From an uncultured Clostridia bacterium (GTDB taxonomy: Bacteria > Bacillota > Clostridia > Oscillospirales > Ruminococcaceae), in the NCBI GenBank assembly GCA_947627005.1, contig CANQUJ010000001.1, forward strand, positions 1 to 64,000: 64,000 bases of DNA, in the 5' to 3' direction. How positions within the stretch are numbered: the stretch's first letter is position 1; each line of letters begins with the position of its first letter. Positions 37,445-47,096 of the stretch are shown piece after piece. The notes beneath the pieces are model-generated. The model was not told the origin of the DNA. It was given only the letters and a program-made list of their open reading frames with translations, and made no database searches. The position numbers and the translations under genes were made by a program.

Positions 37445-38722
37445 GTGGCGCAGCAGCGTTACAACTATATATTAAGCCGCGGCGAACCCGCCGGCGGCGA
37501 AGCGGCCCAGGCCCGCGTGGGCGAAGAAAAGCGCGTTAAGCGCGCGCAAAAAAAGCCCAAGACCAAAGAGCCCGGGCTTAGAATATACGACGGCAGCCTT
37601 GATATGGTATTCTTCGCGGTCGTAATCGTTTTGCTCGTATACGGAATCATTATGATGTTCTCTGCAAGCTATATCGCGGGGCTTTCGTCTTCGGCGCACG
37701 ACGGCTATATGTACGTCAGAACGCAGGGCTTCGCGGCGGTGGTCGGGGTCGTTATGATGATATTCATCTCGTTTTTCGACTACCACATTCTCTCAAACTC
37801 TAAAATAGTTTTTATCGGCTTTTTGGGCGGCCTCGCGCTTTTGACCTATACCTCGTTCTTCGGCGACGCCGTAGCGAAAGCGCGCCGCTGGATAACGATA
37901 GGCGGCTCGCCGGAGGGCGGCGGGCTTTCATTCCAGCCCTCGGAACTTATGAAGCCGATTTTGATAGTTATTCTCGCGTTTTTGATTTCTAAGTCAAAGA
38001 CCCCGGCCCTTGGGAAGAGGGACCTTACGAGATATATCTTCATCTTTCTCGCGGTCTGCGGAAATATGGTCTTGCAGCGCCACATCTCGGGGCTTATTCT
38101 TATGGTTACGATAGGCTTCGTCGTGATGTTCGTCGGCGGGGTACCGATAAAAGATCTTATTAAAATCGCTGCGATACTCGGCGTCATCGGCGCGGTGGGC
38201 GTTTTGCTTATAAGCATGCTCGGGATAATCGACCTTTCCTACGTCTTCGACCGCTTTACGAGCATGTCTACCGCCGACAGCGGCGAGATGACCGCCGAAA
38301 ACTGGCAGACCGCCCAGTCGCTTATCGCGATAGGCTCGGGCGGGTGGTTCGGAACCGGGTTCGGCGAATCGAAGCAAAAATACCTCTGGCTGCCCGAATC
38401 GCAGAACGACTTCATCATCTCGGTCATAGTCGAAGAGCTCGGCTATCTCGGCGGTCTTGTCGTGGTAATTTTATTCGGCCTTTTGGTATACAGAGGGTTC
38501 TATATTGCGAAAAAGGCGCCGGATAAATTCGGCATGCTCGTCGCGGCGGGGATAACCTTCCAGATCGGGCTTCAGGCGTTTTTGAACATCGGCGTAGCCT
38601 GCAACGCCTTCCCGAACACCGGCGTTTCGCTTCCGTTCTTCAGCTCGGGCGGAACGGCGCTTTTGATACAGCTTGCCGAAATGGGAGTTGTTCTCGGAAT
38701 ATCGCGGCAATGCGAGATTTAG
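37445..38722 (+). CDS. ftsW: Peptidoglycan glycosyltransferase FtsW/RodA/SpoVE family
   Basis: Polytopic SEDS protein; LWLPESQNDFIISVIVEELGYLGG, GVSLPFFSSGGTALLIQLAEMG; position in dcw cluster; GTG start. Confidence 0.93.
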   Translation: MAQQRYNYILSRGEPAGGEAAQARVGEEKRVKRAQKKPKTKEPGLRIYDGSLDMVFFAVVIVLLVYGIIMMFSASYIAGLSSSAHDGYMYVRTQGFAAVVGVVMMIFISFFDYHILSNSKIVFIGFLGGLALLTYTSFFGDAVAKARRWITIGGSPEGGGLSFQPSELMKPILIVILAFLISKSKTPALGKRDLTRYIFIFLAVCGNMVLQRHISGLILMVTIGFVVMFVGGVPIKDLIKIAAILGVIGAVGVLLISMLGIIDLSYVFDRFTSMSTADSGEMTAENWQTAQSLIAIGSGGWFGTGFGESKQKYLWLPESQNDFIISVIVEELGYLGGLVVVILFGLLVYRGFYIAKKAPDKFGMLVAAGITFQIGLQAFLNIGVACNAFPNTGVSLPFFSSGGTALLIQLAEMGVVLGISRQCEI

Positions 38723-38737
38723 AGGGGGTAGACCTTT

Positions 38738-39877
38738 ATGCTTAAAGTGATTCTTTCGGGCGGGGGCTCTGCGGGGCATGTCAATCCCGCGCTCGCAATA
38801 TCAGAAATAATAAAAGAAAACCGCCCCGACGCAGAATTTTTATACGTCGGAACGCCGAACGGAATGGAGCGCCGGCTTGTCGAAAGCGCGGGCTTTAATT
38901 TCGCGGGGATAAAGGTCGCCGGGTTTCAGCGGCATTTAAGCCTTAAAAATATCGGCAGAAACATCAAGGCCGCGGCGTATCTTTCAACCGCCGGGGCTAA
39001 GGCCGCGAAGATCCTAAAGGATTTCAAGCCGGATATAGTAATCGGGACGGGCGGATACGTCTGCGGGCCGATAGTAAGAAAAGCCGCGAAGATGGGCATA
39101 AAAACCGTCATACACGAACAGAACGCTTTCCCGGGGCTTACCACAAAGCTTTTGGCGCCGGACGTGGACAAAATCATGCTGACCGTCTCTAAGGCGGCAG
39201 ACAGGCTTGACGAGCCGCATAGAAAAAAATGCGTCGTGACCGGCCTGCCGGTAAGAAAGGGCTTCGCCGAAGACGTTATTTCAAAAGACGAGGCAAAAAG
39301 GCGGCTCGGGCTCGACGATTCGGTATGTATTCTCTCTACCGGCGGAAGCCTTGGGGCAAGGGCGATAAACGAGGCCGCGCTTGAGCTTATGGATTGGTAT
39401 ATCCGCGACGGGGTCAAAGTCAACCACATTCACTCATTCGGAAAGAACAACCGCGAGGAATTTGAGCGGCGGCTTAAAGAGAATAATATCGACCTTTCGG
39501 AGCACCCGAATTTTATAGTCAAAGAATATATCGACGATATGTCGACTTGTATGGCGGCGGCGGATCTTGTCATAAGCCGCTGCGGAATGGGCGCGCTCAC
39601 CGAGATCGAGGCCGAGGGAAAGGCTTCGATACTGATTCCGTCGCCCTATCTCGCCGAAAACCACCAGTATTACAACGGCCTTGTTTTACAGAGCGCCGGC
39701 GCTGCGGTTTTATACGAGCAAAAGGACATCGCCCCCGGGCTTATCGCGAAGACCGTCGAGGGGCTTATAAAAGACCCCCACGCCATCGACGAGATGTCTC
39801 ATCACGCGAGCGAGCAGTTTATCAAAGACACGCCCGAGAGGATCTGGAAGGTTATAGAAGAGGAATTAAGGGCCTAA
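38738..39877 (+). CDS. murG: UDP-N-acetylglucosamine--N-acetylmuramyl-(pentapeptide) pyrophosphoryl-undecaprenol GlcNAc transferase
   Basis: LSGGGSAGHVNPALAI, GTGGYVCGPIVRKA, STGGSLGARAINEA, SRCGMGALTEIEAEGKASILIPSPYLAENHQYYN. Confidence 0.95.
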   Translation: MLKVILSGGGSAGHVNPALAISEIIKENRPDAEFLYVGTPNGMERRLVESAGFNFAGIKVAGFQRHLSLKNIGRNIKAAAYLSTAGAKAAKILKDFKPDIVIGTGGYVCGPIVRKAAKMGIKTVIHEQNAFPGLTTKLLAPDVDKIMLTVSKAADRLDEPHRKKCVVTGLPVRKGFAEDVISKDEAKRRLGLDDSVCILSTGGSLGARAINEAALELMDWYIRDGVKVNHIHSFGKNNREEFERRLKENNIDLSEHPNFIVKEYIDDMSTCMAAADLVISRCGMGALTEIEAEGKASILIPSPYLAENHQYYNGLVLQSAGAAVLYEQKDIAPGLIAKTVEGLIKDPHAIDEMSHHASEQFIKDTPERIWKVIEEELRA

Positions 39878-39882
39878 AGTAA

Positions 39883-39954
39883 CGCAAAATCCCCGATTCA
39901 CATATTATGCAACGAAGAACCGTTCGCATAACAGGTTGAAAAGGGGAATTTGCG
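39883..39954 (+). promoter_or_regulatory. Two-part stem-loop in the murA 5' region, predicted to occlude the RBS
   Basis: CGCAAAATCCCC (39883-39894) pairs 11/12 with GGGGAATTTGCG (39943-39954), ending immediately before the GTG start at 39955; inner stem TTATGC-AACG...CGTT-C-GCATAA. Confidence 0.55.
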
Positions 39955-41214
39955 GTGACAGAATCAAGGCTTTACATAGAGGGCGGAAGAAAAATATGCG
40001 GCGAGATCGGCGTTCACGGCGCTAAAAACAGCGTTCTGCCGGTTTTGGCGGCAACGCTTTTATCCGGCGGGGTATGCGTTATACATAACTGCCCCTCGCT
40101 TTCGGACGTTTTTTCCTCCTGCCGGATACTTCGCTCGCTCGGCTGCAAATGCAGGCGGGAGGGGGACAGAGTAGAGATAGACGCCGGGGCGATCTCAGAC
40201 TACGAAATAAGCGAGCAGCTTATGCGCGAAATGCGCTCGTCGATAGTCTTTTTGGGCGCGATACTCGGGCGATTGAGAAGATGCAGGCTGTCCTTCCCGG
40301 GCGGGTGCGAGCTTGGCCCCAGGCCGATAGATATCCACCTTTCGGGCTTAAAAAAGCTCGGAGCTGAAATTTACGAAGACCACGGGGTCTTGGATTGCAC
40401 TCTTGCGGGGGCGGTCTCGGGGGCGGATATAACCCTGCCGCTGCCGTCGGTCGGCGCGACCGAAAACATCATGCTCGCGGCGGCGATAGGCTCGGGCCTT
40501 ACGGTTATACGAAACGCCGCCAAAGAGCCGGAGATAGCCGACCTTGCGGGGTTTTTAAACGCCTGCGGGGCGGATATATCGGGGCAGGGGACTTCGACAG
40601 TCTCGATAAAGGGCGTAGAGCGGCTTCATGGCGCGGAATATACCGTCATGCCGGACAGAATAGTCGCGGCGACTTATATGGGCGCGGCGGCGATAACCGG
40701 CGGAGAGCTTATGCTCCGCGGAGTGAGACCCGCAGATATGTACTCGACGGTGGCGGTTTTTGAACAGATGGGCGCGAACGTGTACCCATACTCCGACAGG
40801 ATATACATAAGCGCAAAGAAGCCGCTCAACGCGGTGAAAACGATAAGAACGATGCCTTACCCCGGGTTCCCGACCGACTGCCAGCCGATCATGATGGCGG
40901 TATTGACGAGGGCGAGGGGGACCTCGGTTATAGTCGAGAACATATTCGAGAACAGATTCAGAGCTGCGCCCGAGCTTAGAAGGCTCGGCGCGGATATTAA
41001 GGCCGAGGGAAAGGTCGCGGTCATAGAGGGGGTGCCGAAGCTCTCGGGCGCGGCGACCTTGGCGACCGACCTTAGGGCGGGGGCGGCGCTTGTTTTGGGC
41101 GGGCTTGCCGCCGAGGGGACCACCACGGTATCGAATATACACTATATCGACAGGGGATACGAATCCATCGAAACGGCGCTTAGATCCGTCGGCGCAAGGA
41201 TAAAAAGAACTTAG
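39955..41214 (+). CDS. murA: UDP-N-acetylglucosamine 1-carboxyvinyltransferase
   Basis: GAKNSVLPVLAATLL, PGGCELGPRPIDIHLSGLKKLGAEI, PGFPTDCQPIMMAVL; GTG start. Confidence 0.94.
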   Translation: MTESRLYIEGGRKICGEIGVHGAKNSVLPVLAATLLSGGVCVIHNCPSLSDVFSSCRILRSLGCKCRREGDRVEIDAGAISDYEISEQLMREMRSSIVFLGAILGRLRRCRLSFPGGCELGPRPIDIHLSGLKKLGAEIYEDHGVLDCTLAGAVSGADITLPLPSVGATENIMLAAAIGSGLTVIRNAAKEPEIADLAGFLNACGADISGQGTSTVSIKGVERLHGAEYTVMPDRIVAATYMGAAAITGGELMLRGVRPADMYSTVAVFEQMGANVYPYSDRIYISAKKPLNAVKTIRTMPYPGFPTDCQPIMMAVLTRARGTSVIVENIFENRFRAAPELRRLGADIKAEGKVAVIEGVPKLSGAATLATDLRAGAALVLGGLAAEGTTTVSNIHYIDRGYESIETALRSVGARIKRT

Positions 41215-41230
41215 AAAGGAAGAGCGAAAG

Positions 41231-42118
41231 ATGAAGGACGTTGTTAAAACGGCGAACAATGCCCCGCAGGGCGGAAGGCCGCGCCGCCGCAGGCGGAATA
41301 TGTCGCTTTATTATCTTATGCTTTTCGTTATAGGGATAGTCATATTTCTGATACTCGCGAGAACGGTTTTCTTTAATATCGAGGAATACGACGTAAGCGG
41401 AAATTCGATCTATACCGCCGACCAGATATTGAGCGCCGGCGGACTTAGAGAGGGGCGGAATATGTACGGCATAAACCTTGACAGAACCGCCGAAAGGATC
41501 AAAAACAGCCTTATATACATTGACGACGTTAAGCTTAGAAGAAAGCTTCCGAACCGCTTTATCGTCGAAGTCACCGAGGCGAGGGCTTACGCCTGCTGCC
41601 AATACGAGGATTCGCGCTACGCGATAATCACCAAGAGCGGAAGATATCTTGAAGTAGAACAGCTCGGCGCGAGGGCGGGGCTTATCCTCGTCACCGGAAT
41701 GGAACTTAAAGACGTTGCCTTAGACAAGGAATTTCAGTCGGCCGACGAGACCAAAAAGACGATTTTGTTCGAGCTTTTGGATTCGATCTCGGAGATATGC
41801 GACGGAAAGATAACCTCGATAGATATGACCGACCGAACCAACATTATGATGGTTTACGACGGCAGGATAGACATAGACTTCGGAAGCTCGCTCGACTATG
41901 AATATAAGCTTAGATACATAACCGCGCTTATCGAAAACAACCTTGAACCGGAGGCCGAGGGAACGGTTATATACCACAGCTCGGCGGCGGGGGCCTCGTT
42001 TATAAGAAAAGAGGATATGGAGCTTACCGAGCAGGAGCGCCTTGCGGCCTTGGAGGCCGAGAAAAACAAGGCCGAAGAGGGCGACCCCCCCGAGGGCGAG
42101 GGCGGCGAAGAAGAATAG
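41231..42118 (+). CDS. ftsQ: Cell division protein FtsQ/DivIB (POTRA)
   Basis: TM + POTRA (FFNIEEYDVSGNSIYTADQILSAGGLREGRNMYGINLDRTAERIKNSLIYIDDVKLRRKLPNRFIVEVTEA). Confidence 0.9.
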   Translation: MKDVVKTANNAPQGGRPRRRRRNMSLYYLMLFVIGIVIFLILARTVFFNIEEYDVSGNSIYTADQILSAGGLREGRNMYGINLDRTAERIKNSLIYIDDVKLRRKLPNRFIVEVTEARAYACCQYEDSRYAIITKSGRYLEVEQLGARAGLILVTGMELKDVALDKEFQSADETKKTILFELLDSISEICDGKITSIDMTDRTNIMMVYDGRIDIDFGSSLDYEYKLRYITALIENNLEPEAEGTVIYHSSAAGASFIRKEDMELTEQERLAALEAEKNKAEEGDPPEGEGGEEE

Positions 42119-42277
42119 TCGGCGAGAAATTGCATTTCGGTCGAAATTTGATAAAACTTTCCTAAAAATTATTCTTAAAAACTATTGCCAAACAAGAATT
42201 TATGTGGTAGTATAATACTATATTTAGATTTTACGCTGTGCGTCAGTGATTATATATGGATATTGGAGGAAGTCAAA

Positions 42278-43348
42278 ATGGGATTCATCATGGAAAACGA
42301 AGGCATTGATTTGGCGAAAATAAAAGTAGTCGGAGTAGGCGGAGGCGGCGGAAACGCCCTTAACTGCATTGTTTCGACCGGAATCCAGAACGTCGAATAT
42401 ATCGCGGTGAACACCGACGCGCAGGCGCTTAAGAATTCTAAAGCGACCCAAAAGATCCAGATAGGCCAAAAGCTTACCCACGGCCTTGGCGCCGGCGGAA
42501 GGCCGGAAGTAGGCGAGGGGGCCGCGCAGGAATCGAAGGACGAGATTTGCGACGCGCTTAAAGGCGCGGATATGATATTTATAACCGCAGGTATGGGCGG
42601 CGGGACCGGAACCGGCGCAGCGCCGGTAGTCGCCGAGATCGCGAGGGATATGGGAATACTCACCGTCGCGGTTGTCACCAAGCCCTTTATGTTTGAGGGC
42701 GCGAAAAAGCTTGCGCAGGCCGAGCGCGGGATCGACTCTCTTCTTAAAAACGTCGACTCGCTTGTGGTCATCCCCAACCAAAAGCTTTTGACCGGCAAGG
42801 AAAACCTTACTATGAGGCAGTCCTTCGCTTTGGCGGACGATATCCTTAAGACCGCAGTCCTTTCGGTCACCCAGCTTATTCTCTGCCACGGCTGGATCAA
42901 CGTCGACTTTGCCGACGTTCAGTCGATCATGAAAGATTCGGGCTATGCGCATATGGCGATCGGCCACGGCGAAGGAAAAGACAAGGTCGCCGACGCGGTT
43001 CAGCAGGTCATCTCCAGCCCGCTGCTCGAAACCTCTATCAAAGGCGCGAAGAGATTGCTGCTTAACATCACTATGTCGGAAGACATCGGGACCGGCGACG
43101 TCACCGAGCTTACCGAGGCCATCACCAAGGCCGCCGCGCCGGACGTCAACCTTATCTTCGGCGCAGACTTCAATGCCGATCTTAGCGACACTATCGACAT
43201 TATCGTCATCGCCGCGGACTTTGACGAATATCAGACTTCCGACGGCGAGCCGGTTTCGGAAGACGGCGAGGCCGACCCGGACGACCCGAACAAGACCTCG
43301 GGCGACCCGTTCTACGACGGCCTGTGGAACTTCCTCGGGAACAAGTAA
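42278..43348 (+). CDS. ftsZ: Cell division protein FtsZ
   Basis: KVVGVGGGGGNALNCIV, NTDAQALKNS, FITAGMGGGTGTGAAPVVAEIA; ATG 42278 after GGAGGAAG. Confidence 0.95.
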   Translation: MGFIMENEGIDLAKIKVVGVGGGGGNALNCIVSTGIQNVEYIAVNTDAQALKNSKATQKIQIGQKLTHGLGAGGRPEVGEGAAQESKDEICDALKGADMIFITAGMGGGTGTGAAPVVAEIARDMGILTVAVVTKPFMFEGAKKLAQAERGIDSLLKNVDSLVVIPNQKLLTGKENLTMRQSFALADDILKTAVLSVTQLILCHGWINVDFADVQSIMKDSGYAHMAIGHGEGKDKVADAVQQVISSPLLETSIKGAKRLLLNITMSEDIGTGDVTELTEAITKAAAPDVNLIFGADFNADLSDTIDIIVIAADFDEYQTSDGEPVSEDGEADPDDPNKTSGDPFYDGLWNFLGNK

Positions 43349-43419
43349 TTTCGGACAACCGACAAATGCGGCAGCGGCTTTGGCACTTCCGCAAGAAAAA
43401 TTGCATAGGCTGATTGAGC

Positions 43420-43446
43420 CGCCGACGGAAACGTCGGCGGCTTTGA
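43420..43446 (+). terminator. Terminator after ftsZ
   Basis: AGCCGCCGACG-GAAA-CGTCGGCGGCTTTG. Confidence 0.65.
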
Positions 43447-43527
43447 GGTTGGGGGGAGTCATGCGGATATACCTTTTACCACCTCCGCGCCCTGCGCACG
43501 CTCTATTTAAAATTCCTCATTCAATTT

Positions 43528-43575
43528 TCCCTCCTCTGCCCTCTGCCAATCCGACCTCTGTCTTCTGCCTTCTTG
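43528..43575. repeat. Heptad-repeat tract, inverted orientation
   Basis: CCTCTGC-CCTCTGC-CAATCCG-ACCTCTG-TCTTCTG-CCTTCTT. Confidence 0.6.
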
Positions 43576-43688
43576 GCGCGCTTCGGCGCTAACTTTCCCC
43601 CCCACCCGGTTGACTTTTTCGCGCGGCGGTAATATAATATGGAATATGCATTATATTTGCGGCTTTGCCGCCGAAAGGAATTGAGATA

Positions 43689-45074
43689 ATGGGCAGATAT
43701 TTCGGCACCGACGGTTTCAGAGGCGAGGCGAACGTCGGCCTTACCGCCGACCACGCCTTCAAGGTCGGAAGATTTTTGGGCTGGTATTATTGCGAGAAAA
43801 AGCGCCGCGGCGGGGTCGACGAGCCCGCGCGAATAGTTATCGGGAAGGACACCCGGCGTTCGAGCTATATGTTTGAATACGCCCTTGTCGGCGGGCTGAC
43901 CGCTTCGGGGGCCGACGCCTATCTTCTTCATGTAACGACTACTCCCTCGGTCGCCTATATAACCAAAACCGACGACTTCGACTGCGGCATTATGATCTCG
44001 GCGAGCCACAACCCTTTTTACGACAACGGAATCAAGCTTATAAACTCTAACGGCGAGAAGATGGACGAAGAGACCATCGCCCTTGTCGAAGACTATATCG
44101 ACGGCAGGGTCACCGCTTTCGGCGAAGAACTTTCCGAACTGCCCTATTCTTTGCGCGACAATATCGGCAGAACGGTCGACTATGTGGCCGGAAGAAACCG
44201 CTATATCGGCTATCTCATCTCCCTCGGGATCTATTCTTTCCGCGGGGTAAAGGTCGGGCTCGACTGTGCGAACGGCTCGAGCTGGAACATTGCAAAATCG
44301 GTGTTCGACGCCCTCGGGGCGAAGACATACCTCATCGGCGCCGAGCCGGACGGCCTTAACATCAACAACGGCGTAGGGTCGACCCATATCGAAAGCCTTC
44401 AAAAGCTTGTGATTGAAAAGGGCCTCGACGTCGGCTTTGCCTATGACGGCGACGCCGACCGCTGCCTCTGCGTAGACGAAAAGGGGAACGTCGTCACCGG
44501 CGACCACATTCTTTATATTTACGGAAAATATATGAAGGAGCGCGGAAAGCTTCTTACAAACACCGTCGTGACCACGGTAATGTCCAACTTCGGGCTTTAT
44601 AAGGCGTTCGACGAATGCGGAATAGGCTACGCCAAGACCGCCGTGGGCGACAAATACGTCTATGAATATATGCAGAAAAACGGCTGCCGCCTCGGAGGAG
44701 AGCAGTCGGGGCACATTATCTTCACAAAATACGCCTCGACAGGCGACGGAATACTCACCAGCCTTAAGATGATGGAGGTAATGCTCGCCTCGAAAAAGAA
44801 GATGAGCGAGCTTTGCGACGGCCTTACCATATATCCGCAGCTATTGGAAAACGTAAGAGTCAAAGACAAGGCCGCCGCCCTCGGCGATTGCGACGTTAAA
44901 GCCGCGATACGCGCGGCGGAGGAAGAAGTCGGAACATCCGGCAGGATACTCGTTCGCGAGAGCGGGACAGAGCCGCTTATAAGGGTTATGGCAGAGGCCG
45001 AGAGCGAGGAATTTTGCAAAAAGCTGGTCGGCGGAATAGTCGACGTCATCAAGAAAAAAGGTCACGCTTTATAA
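43689..45074 (+). CDS. glmM: Phosphoglucosamine mutase
   Basis: GRYFGTDGFRGEANVGLT, ISASHNPFYDNGIKLINSNGEKM, AYDGDADRCLCVDEKG, GEQSGHIIF, RESGTEPLIRVMAE. Confidence 0.94.
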   Translation: MGRYFGTDGFRGEANVGLTADHAFKVGRFLGWYYCEKKRRGGVDEPARIVIGKDTRRSSYMFEYALVGGLTASGADAYLLHVTTTPSVAYITKTDDFDCGIMISASHNPFYDNGIKLINSNGEKMDEETIALVEDYIDGRVTAFGEELSELPYSLRDNIGRTVDYVAGRNRYIGYLISLGIYSFRGVKVGLDCANGSSWNIAKSVFDALGAKTYLIGAEPDGLNINNGVGSTHIESLQKLVIEKGLDVGFAYDGDADRCLCVDEKGNVVTGDHILYIYGKYMKERGKLLTNTVVTTVMSNFGLYKAFDECGIGYAKTAVGDKYVYEYMQKNGCRLGGEQSGHIIFTKYASTGDGILTSLKMMEVMLASKKKMSELCDGLTIYPQLLENVRVKDKAAALGDCDVKAAIRAAEEEVGTSGRILVRESGTEPLIRVMAEAESEEFCKKLVGGIVDVIKKKGHAL

Positions 45075-45112
45075 CGAAAAGCTGAATATATTGACGAAAT
45101 GAGGAAGAATTT

Positions 45113-46951
45113 ATGTGCGGAATAGTCGGATTTACCGGCAAAAGGCAGGCCGCCCCGGTTTTGCTCGACGGCCTTGCAAAGCTTGAATACCGCGGCTACG
45201 ATTCGGCGGGAATCGCCGTAAGGGACGGCAAAAAGCCGATCGAGATCGTCAAGGCCAAGGGCAAGCTTAAAATACTTATGGAGATGACCGACAGCGGCGC
45301 GGCGGTATCCGGGAACTGCGGGATAGGCCACACGAGATGGGCTACCCACGGCGAGCCCTCGGTCACCAACGCCCACCCCCATTCTTCGGACGACAACAAC
45401 GTCGTCGGGGTTCACAACGGCATTATCGAGAACTATCAGGAGCTTAGAGAAAAGCTGATCAAAAACGGATACAACTTCGTAAGCCAGACCGACACCGAAG
45501 TCGGCGTAAAGCTTGTAGACTACTACTACAAAAAATACAACGGCGGCCCGATAGACGCCCTTGCACGCGCGATGACGAGGATTCGCGGCTCGTACGCTAT
45601 GGAGCTTATGTTCGCGGACTATCCCGACGAAATCTACGCGATAAGAAAAGACAGCCCGATGATAGTCGGCGTTTCGGACGGCGAAAGCTATCTCGCCTCC
45701 GACGTTCCCGCGATTTTAAAATACACGAGAAACGTCTACTATGTCGGCGACCTTGAGATTGCAAAGCTTTCAAAGGGCGAGGTCAAGTTTTATAACATCG
45801 ACCGCGAGGAGATCCAAAAAGAGCTCACCGAGATCAAGTGGAACGCCGAGGCCGCAGAAAAGGCGGGCTATGAGCACTTTATGCTCAAAGAGATTCACGA
45901 GCAGCCCAAAGCCGTCAAAGACACCGTAAATTCTGTGGTTAAAGACGGCAAAATCGACCTTAGCTCGGTCGGCCTTTCAAACGACGACCTTAAAAAGATC
46001 GAGAGAATATACATCGTCGCCTGCGGCTCGGCCTATCATGTCGGAATGGCGGCGCAGTACGTCATCGAAGAGCTCTGCTCGGTCCAGGTTCGGGTCGAGC
46101 TCGCGTCGGAATTCAGATACAGAAAGATGACCCTTTTTGAAAACAGCCTCGCGATTATAATAAGCCAATCGGGCGAGACGGCGGACAGCCTTGCCGCGCT
46201 TAAAATGGTCAAAAGCAAGGGGATAAAGACCCTCGGGATAGTAAACGTCGTCGGTTCGAGCATCGCGCGTGAGGCGGACAACGTCTTCTATACCCTCGCC
46301 GGGCCGGAGATTTCGGTCGCCACCACAAAGGCATACAGCAGTCAGCTTGCGGCCTGCTATCTCTTTGCGATCCAGCTTGCGTATTCAAAGGGCGAGATAT
46401 CGGAAGAGGAGTATTCGAGGCTTATAGCCGAAGTCGAAGCCCTGCCCCAAAAGATCGAAAAGATTCTTGAAGACAAAGAGAGGATACAGTGGTTCGCCTC
46501 GAAGTTCGCGGCGGTAAAAGACGCGTTCTTCATCGGCCGGGGAATAGACTACGCAATCGGGCTTGAGGGCAGCCTTAAGATGAAGGAGATAAGCTATATA
46601 CACTCCGAGGCCTACGCCGCTGGCGAGCTTAAGCACGGCCCGATAAGCCTTATAGAAAACGGCACGCTCGTAATCGGGGTATTGACCCAAGAGGCGCTTT
46701 ATGAAAAGACGGTCTCGAATATGGTCGAGGTCAGAAGCCGGGGCGCGTATCTTATGGGGCTTACGAGCTATGGGAACTATTCGGTCGAAGACATCGCCGA
46801 CTTTACGGTGTACGTTCCCTCGGCGGACCACCTGTTTATCGGCAGCCTTGCGGTTATACCGCTTCAGCTTATGGGATATTATGTAAGCTGCGCCAAGGGC
46901 CTTGACGTAGACAAGCCGCGAAACCTCGCCAAAAGCGTCACGGTGGAATAG
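45113..46951 (+). CDS. glmS: Glutamine--fructose-6-phosphate aminotransferase (isomerizing)
   Basis: MCGIVGFTGKRQAAPVLLDGLAKLEYRGYDSAGIAV, HTRWATHGEPS, two SIS domains, C-terminal DKPRNLAKSVTVE. Confidence 0.97.
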   Translation: MCGIVGFTGKRQAAPVLLDGLAKLEYRGYDSAGIAVRDGKKPIEIVKAKGKLKILMEMTDSGAAVSGNCGIGHTRWATHGEPSVTNAHPHSSDDNNVVGVHNGIIENYQELREKLIKNGYNFVSQTDTEVGVKLVDYYYKKYNGGPIDALARAMTRIRGSYAMELMFADYPDEIYAIRKDSPMIVGVSDGESYLASDVPAILKYTRNVYYVGDLEIAKLSKGEVKFYNIDREEIQKELTEIKWNAEAAEKAGYEHFMLKEIHEQPKAVKDTVNSVVKDGKIDLSSVGLSNDDLKKIERIYIVACGSAYHVGMAAQYVIEELCSVQVRVELASEFRYRKMTLFENSLAIIISQSGETADSLAALKMVKSKGIKTLGIVNVVGSSIAREADNVFYTLAGPEISVATTKAYSSQLAACYLFAIQLAYSKGEISEEEYSRLIAEVEALPQKIEKILEDKERIQWFASKFAAVKDAFFIGRGIDYAIGLEGSLKMKEISYIHSEAYAAGELKHGPISLIENGTLVIGVLTQEALYEKTVSNMVEVRSRGAYLMGLTSYGNYSVEDIADFTVYVPSADHLFIGSLAVIPLQLMGYYVSCAKGLDVDKPRNLAKSVTVE

Positions 46952-46983
46952 AAAAAAGCAGACCCGCAAGGGTCTGCTTTTTT
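46952..46983. terminator. Rho-independent terminator after glmS
   Basis: AAAAAAGCAGACCCGCAAGGGTCTGCTTTTTT. Confidence 0.85.
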
Positions 46984-47096
46984 CAGAAAACAGAACACAG
47001 AAATCAGAAATCAGAAGTTAAGAGGAAAGAGCGTGCCTAAATCTCACAAATCCGTAAAAACAGCTTCTGTTCTCTGACCTCTGTCAATCTGTCAGT
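46984..47096. repeat. Heptad-repeat intergenic element, copy B
   Basis: CAGAAAA-CAGAACA-CAGAAAT-CAGAAAT-CAGAAGT..., then CACAAATCCGTAAAAACAGCTTCTGTTCTCTGACCTCTGTCAATCTGTCAGTCTG; overlaps the stop codon of the downstream minus-strand gene. Confidence 0.75.

Noticed and set aside
45075-45112. glmS ribozyme upstream of glmS
   Set aside because: The glmM-glmS spacer is only 38 nt, too short for the ribozyme.
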